A stretch of DNA of 7,909 nt. Source: Gammaproteobacteria bacterium (lineage in GTDB: Bacteria > Pseudomonadota > Gammaproteobacteria > Pseudomonadales > Azotimanducaceae). Every line of letters begins with the position of its first letter. The first letter of the stretch is position 1. Made by a program: the position numbers and the translations under genes. The notes under the pieces were generated by a model. It was not told where the DNA came from, did no database searches, and was given only the letters and a program-made list of their open reading frames with translations. The DNA lies in contig PBGU01000014.1 in the NCBI GenBank assembly GCA_002719135.1, positions 16,285-24,193 on the forward strand, given 5' to 3'. Shown here in pieces: positions 5,331 to 7,909 of this stretch.

Positions 5331-6665
5331 ATGGGGCGCATGTTTTCGTTAGCTAAACTAACGTTGGTTGGACTGTTGGGCCAGTTTTGCTTGGCCCAGA
5401 TGAATAGCTTAGAAGGCGTCCGAGTTCACGACGCTCCTACTTACACGCGCGTCGTGTTCGACACACGCTCCAAGGTGAATTACCAGGTCTTTACGTTGGA
5501 TAACCCCAAGCGCGTCGTGATCGATTTCGACGATACTTCAAAAAGCCAAAAGCTTGCGACGGGGCAAGTCGATAGTCGGGTGGTTGCAGGTATTCGTCGA
5601 GCCGAGCGTCAAGATGGTATCTACCGAGTCGTCCTTGATCTAAGGCGGCCGGTCAAAGCCCCTGAACCATTTGTGTTAAATCCCGTTCGGCCATACGGCC
5701 ATCGGTTGGTCCTTGATCTTTATTGGGATTCCTCGGAACAAAAAACCGCGGTACAAGCAGCACCGGTTGAGCAACGGGATGTTGTTGTCGCCATTGATGC
5801 AGGCCACGGCGGCGAAGATCCAGGGGCCATTGGTATCAACAAAGTTCTTGAAAAGCATGTGGTCCTTTCGATTGCACGAGGGGTCAAGCGTCATTTGGAC
5901 ACGGCAACGGGTTTCAAGGCCCTGCTCGTGCGCGATGGCGATTACTACATCGCATTACGCAAGCGACCGCAGTGGGCGCGTGAGAAACGGGCAGATTTTT
6001 TCCTATCGATTCACGCCGATGCGTTTAAGAGTTCCTCAGTCAGCGGTGCTTCGGTCTACGCTCTGTCACAGAAACGCGCGACGAGTGAAACGGCGCGGTG
6101 GCTTGTCGAAAACGAGAACCGGTCGGATCTCCTCGGCGGGGTTGGCGAAAAAGTTGTACTGACCGATTACGACGATAGCGTCGCTGAAATACTTCTCGAT
6201 ATGTCGATGGACGCCAATTTGGGTCATTCAATTGATGCGGGCGAGGCAGTTTTGGCAGCGCTGTCCAGGGTGGCCCGATTACATAAGGGACAGCTAGAAC
6301 AGGCAGGTTTCGTCGTGTTGAAGTCCCCTGATGTACCTTCAATTCTTGTTGAGACGGGTTACATTTCAAACCCGAGTGAAGCGCGGTTGCTAGCGACCTC
6401 CGGGTACCAACAACGAATCGCGCGGGCAATTGCCGACGGGGTGCAAGAGTACATGCGTCGAAATCCGCCGCCCGGTACCCTGATTGCAGCAATTGGCGAC
6501 TCCAAGACTATCCGTCACTTGGTTAAGCGGGGAGACACTCTGTCTGAGATCGCACTTCGCTATGATGTGAGTGCCGCTGCGATACGCCATGTCAACCGGA
6601 TGCGTGGCAACGTCATTAAAACCGGTGAAGTGCTGATTATCCCGAGGTTGGGACAGGAGAGTTAG
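5331..6665 (+). CDS. amiB: N-acetylmuramoyl-L-alanine amidase AmiB (AMIN, Amidase_3, LysM)
   Basis: This periplasmic zinc amidase removes stem peptides from peptidoglycan at the septum so that daughter cells can separate; EnvC/NlpD-type factors normally activate it. With ATG 5331 there are 444 residues. Domains in order: signal peptide (about 1-23; positive start, hydrophobic LTLVGLLGQFCLA, likely cut after CLA); AMIN domain (about 26-132) for septal targeting; Amidase_3 domain (about 152-375); LysM domain (about 394-438, VKRGDTLSEIALRYDVS). Zinc ligands and catalytic residues are visible: His159 (DAGHGGEDPGAIG), Glu174 (VLEKHV), His228 (SIHADAF) and Glu341 (ILVETGYISNPSEARLL). A regulatory-helix insertion of the AmiA/B/C type is present (about 258-318), so activity is probably auto-inhibited. 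The start is uncertain: TTG 5283 and GTG 5319 lie inside tsaE, and ATG 5340 gives the shortest signal peptide. ATG 5340 has GAGAG ten bases upstream, whereas ATG 5331 has it almost touching. LysM-tailed AmiB is usual in pseudomonad-like species; E. coli AmiB lacks it. Confidence 0.95.
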   Translation: MGRMFSLAKLTLVGLLGQFCLAQMNSLEGVRVHDAPTYTRVVFDTRSKVNYQVFTLDNPKRVVIDFDDTSKSQKLATGQVDSRVVAGIRRAERQDGIYRVVLDLRRPVKAPEPFVLNPVRPYGHRLVLDLYWDSSEQKTAVQAAPVEQRDVVVAIDAGHGGEDPGAIGINKVLEKHVVLSIARGVKRHLDTATGFKALLVRDGDYYIALRKRPQWAREKRADFFLSIHADAFKSSSVSGASVYALSQKRATSETARWLVENENRSDLLGGVGEKVVLTDYDDSVAEILLDMSMDANLGHSIDAGEAVLAALSRVARLHKGQLEQAGFVVLKSPDVPSILVETGYISNPSEARLLATSGYQQRIARAIADGVQEYMRRNPPPGTLIAAIGDSKTIRHLVKRGDTLSEIALRYDVSAAAIRHVNRMRGNVIKTGEVLIIPRLGQES

Positions 6666-6669
6666 GAAG
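6664..6669 (+). promoter_or_regulatory. Ribosome binding site of mutL
   Basis: AGGAAG overlaps the amiB stop codon (TAG, 6663-6665) and lies two bases before ATG 6672; the AGGA core is four bases away. GGAGAG just upstream (6656-6661) is a second candidate. Such tight packing fits a continuous amiB-mutL message. Confidence 0.55.
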
Positions 6670-6671
6670 CA

Positions 6672-7909
6672 ATGCGAATTGAGAAACTCGATGCTGCTGT
6701 CGCCAACCAAATTGCTGCGGGTGAAGTCGTTGAGCGACCTGCCTCCATCGTTAAGGAACTGATTGAGAATAGCCTGGACGCTGGAGCTACTTCCGTAACG
6801 GTTGAGATTGAAGGCGCTGGTACAGGGCTCATTCGGGTTCTTGATAACGGAGTTGGGATCCATCCCGAGGACATGCGGTTGGCGCTGGAACGTCACGCGA
6901 CGAGCAAAATCACGACCACGGACGATCTTTTGTCCATTACTAGCATGGGGTTTAGAGGAGAGGCACTTGCGAGTGTCGCGTCTGTTGCTAGAACGACACT
7001 GACGTCAAGAGCGGAGGGAAGTGATCGCGCTTGGGCCCTAACCGTTGACGGCGGCGAAGAAAAACGTCATGCACCGGCCGCGCACCCCCAGGGAACTGCC
7101 GTCGAGATTCGAGATCTCTTTTTCAATACTCCCGCCCGTCGTAAGTTCATGAAGACCGAACGAACCGAAGTTGCGCATATCTCGGAGACCGTCAGGCGAC
7201 TCGCGCTCGCAAACCCAGGCGTAAGCTTTGAACTCAAGCATGGCACGCGAACGGTCGAGCGGCTGGCCGCAACGAAAGTTTTGGTCGATCGAATCGAAAA
7301 ATTATTAGGCCGAGATTTCCTGGCCGAGGCAGTCGAGGTCGATGAATACCAAGAAGAGCTTCGGCTACACGGGTGGATCGGATCGCCGACCTATACGAGA
7401 CGAACGGCGGATCAACAACATCTGTTTGTGAACGCTCGTTATGTTCGAGACAAAGTGGTTAGTCACGCGATTCGGCAGGCTTATCGTGACGTCATATTCC
7501 ATGGGCGCCAACCGGTGTTTGTCGTGTATCTTGAAATCCCCCCCGAAGCGGTCGACGTTAATGTCCACCCGACGAAGCACGAAGTCCGCTTTCGTGATTC
7601 GCGACAGGTACACGATTTTATCTACGGAAGGCTGAATAGGGCGCTGCGCGATGTGCGACCTGGCAGTTCGAACGACTCGATAAAAAATGCCGGTGTTGAC
7701 ATGAACCCCGTTGAACCGAAGCCTCCTACGTGGGTACAGGCATCGTTTCCGCGTCAACTTAGTGTTCAAGTTGAAGGGGGTGCCAGCACGTTCGTGGCGG
7801 AAGAGAGAGATACCGTATACGCAGAGGACCGCGTGTTTCCGCCCCTTGGATATGCTCTTGCTCAGCTTGGTGGGGCTTATATTCTCGCGGAAAACGAAGA
7901 TGGTTTGGT
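6672..7909 (+). CDS. mutL: DNA mismatch repair protein MutL (3' end outside the window)
   Basis: MutL is the dimeric GHKL ATPase that links mismatch recognition by MutS to strand incision. The reading frame is open to the end of the window (412 complete codons), so the usual 600-odd-residue protein is cut by the window edge and not by a mutation. The N-terminal ATPase is complete and very typical: NQIAAGEVVERPASIVKELI (residues 12-31), ENSLDAGA (32-39) with the Mg-binding Asn33, and DNGVGI (58-63). HATSKI (75-80), GFRGEALASV (93-102), NTPARRKF (about 151-158) and VDVNVHPTKHEVRF (about 300-313) follow. Catalytic Glu29 is in KELIE. A low-complexity linker starts at about residue 335. The C-terminal dimerisation domain begins with FPPLGYALAQLGGAYILAEN, as in Pseudomonas-type MutL. 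Whether the C-terminal endonuclease motif is present cannot be judged here. The gene starts six bases after amiB stops; miaA and hfq would be expected downstream. Confidence 0.98.
   Translation, partial: MRIEKLDAAVANQIAAGEVVERPASIVKELIENSLDAGATSVTVEIEGAGTGLIRVLDNGVGIHPEDMRLALERHATSKITTTDDLLSITSMGFRGEALASVASVARTTLTSRAEGSDRAWALTVDGGEEKRHAPAAHPQGTAVEIRDLFFNTPARRKFMKTERTEVAHISETVRRLALANPGVSFELKHGTRTVERLAATKVLVDRIEKLLGRDFLAEAVEVDEYQEELRLHGWIGSPTYTRRTADQQHLFVNARYVRDKVVSHAIRQAYRDVIFHGRQPVFVVYLEIPPEAVDVNVHPTKHEVRFRDSRQVHDFIYGRLNRALRDVRPGSSNDSIKNAGVDMNPVEPKPPTWVQASFPRQLSVQVEGGASTFVAEERDTVYAEDRVFPPLGYALAQLGGAYILAENEDGL

Noticed and set aside
5686..5702. Short tandem repeat of CGGCCAT in amiB
   Set aside because: Two seven-base copies inside the AMIN-domain coding sequence (around RPYGHR) fit chance and codon use; there is no further copy or hairpin context.
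6040..6896. Two long open frames on the minus strand (150 and 168 codons) under amiB and the start of mutL
   Set aside because: Both lie opposite well-supported genes, have arginine-, serine- and proline-rich or otherwise unstructured translations with no recognisable motif, and are explained by codon bias of the sense genes.
7365..7769. A 134-codon open frame on the minus strand under mutL
   Set aside because: It is fully antisense to conserved MutL sequence including VDVNVHPTKHEVRF and shows no family signature or start signal.
1..7909. A novel defence, mobile or accessory system
   Set aside because: All of the window except about 60 bases is covered by nine recognised housekeeping genes with intact motifs; no repeats, integrase, transposase, toxin-antitoxin pair, CRISPR or unknown gene was found.

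Overview
The window is a dense, ordinary chromosomal stretch from a gammaproteobacterium. The gene content, order and orientation match a well-known block. From memory of Escherichia coli, the order there is epmA > ... < psd < rsgA / orn > ... < queG / nnr > tsaE > amiB > mutL (> miaA > hfq). Every gene here is a close, intact-looking family member. The thiosulfate sulfurtransferase of the RhdA type, placed next to psd, is a feature I associate with Pseudomonas and Azotobacter relatives, so a non-enteric gammaproteobacterium is likely. The sequence alone does not fix the genus.

Layout. Bases 1-126 hold the 3' end of epmA (+). It converges on and overlaps psd (98-931, -). psd follows rhdA (931-1755, -) and is joined to it by a one-base stop/start overlap. 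A 53-bp gap separates rhdA from the divergent orn (1809-2354, +), which converges on and overlaps queG (2341-3411, -). The first codons of queG and nnr abut back to back at 3409-3414. From there nnr (3412-4911), tsaE (4901-5326), amiB (about 5331-6665) and mutL (6672 to the window end, incomplete) run on the + strand with overlaps or gaps of only a few bases, as an operon would.

Functions. The block mixes housekeeping roles. Translation quality and RNA metabolism: EpmA modifies elongation factor P, QueG completes queuosine in tRNA, TsaE serves t6A synthesis in tRNA, and Orn degrades oligoribonucleotides. Envelope: Psd makes phosphatidylethanolamine and AmiB splits septal peptidoglycan. Repair: Nnr repairs damaged NAD(P)H and MutL serves DNA mismatch repair. 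RhdA handles sulfane sulfur. Their linkage is mostly ancestral synteny rather than a single pathway.

I found no mobile element, RNA gene, CRISPR array, repeat family or unexplained coding region, and no non-coding stretch longer than 53 bp. I do not see a previously undescribed system. The observations worth a second look concern compact gene packing: possible leaderless expression of nnr, antisense 3' overlaps, rhdA in the place where rsgA usually lies, and a few uncertain start codons.
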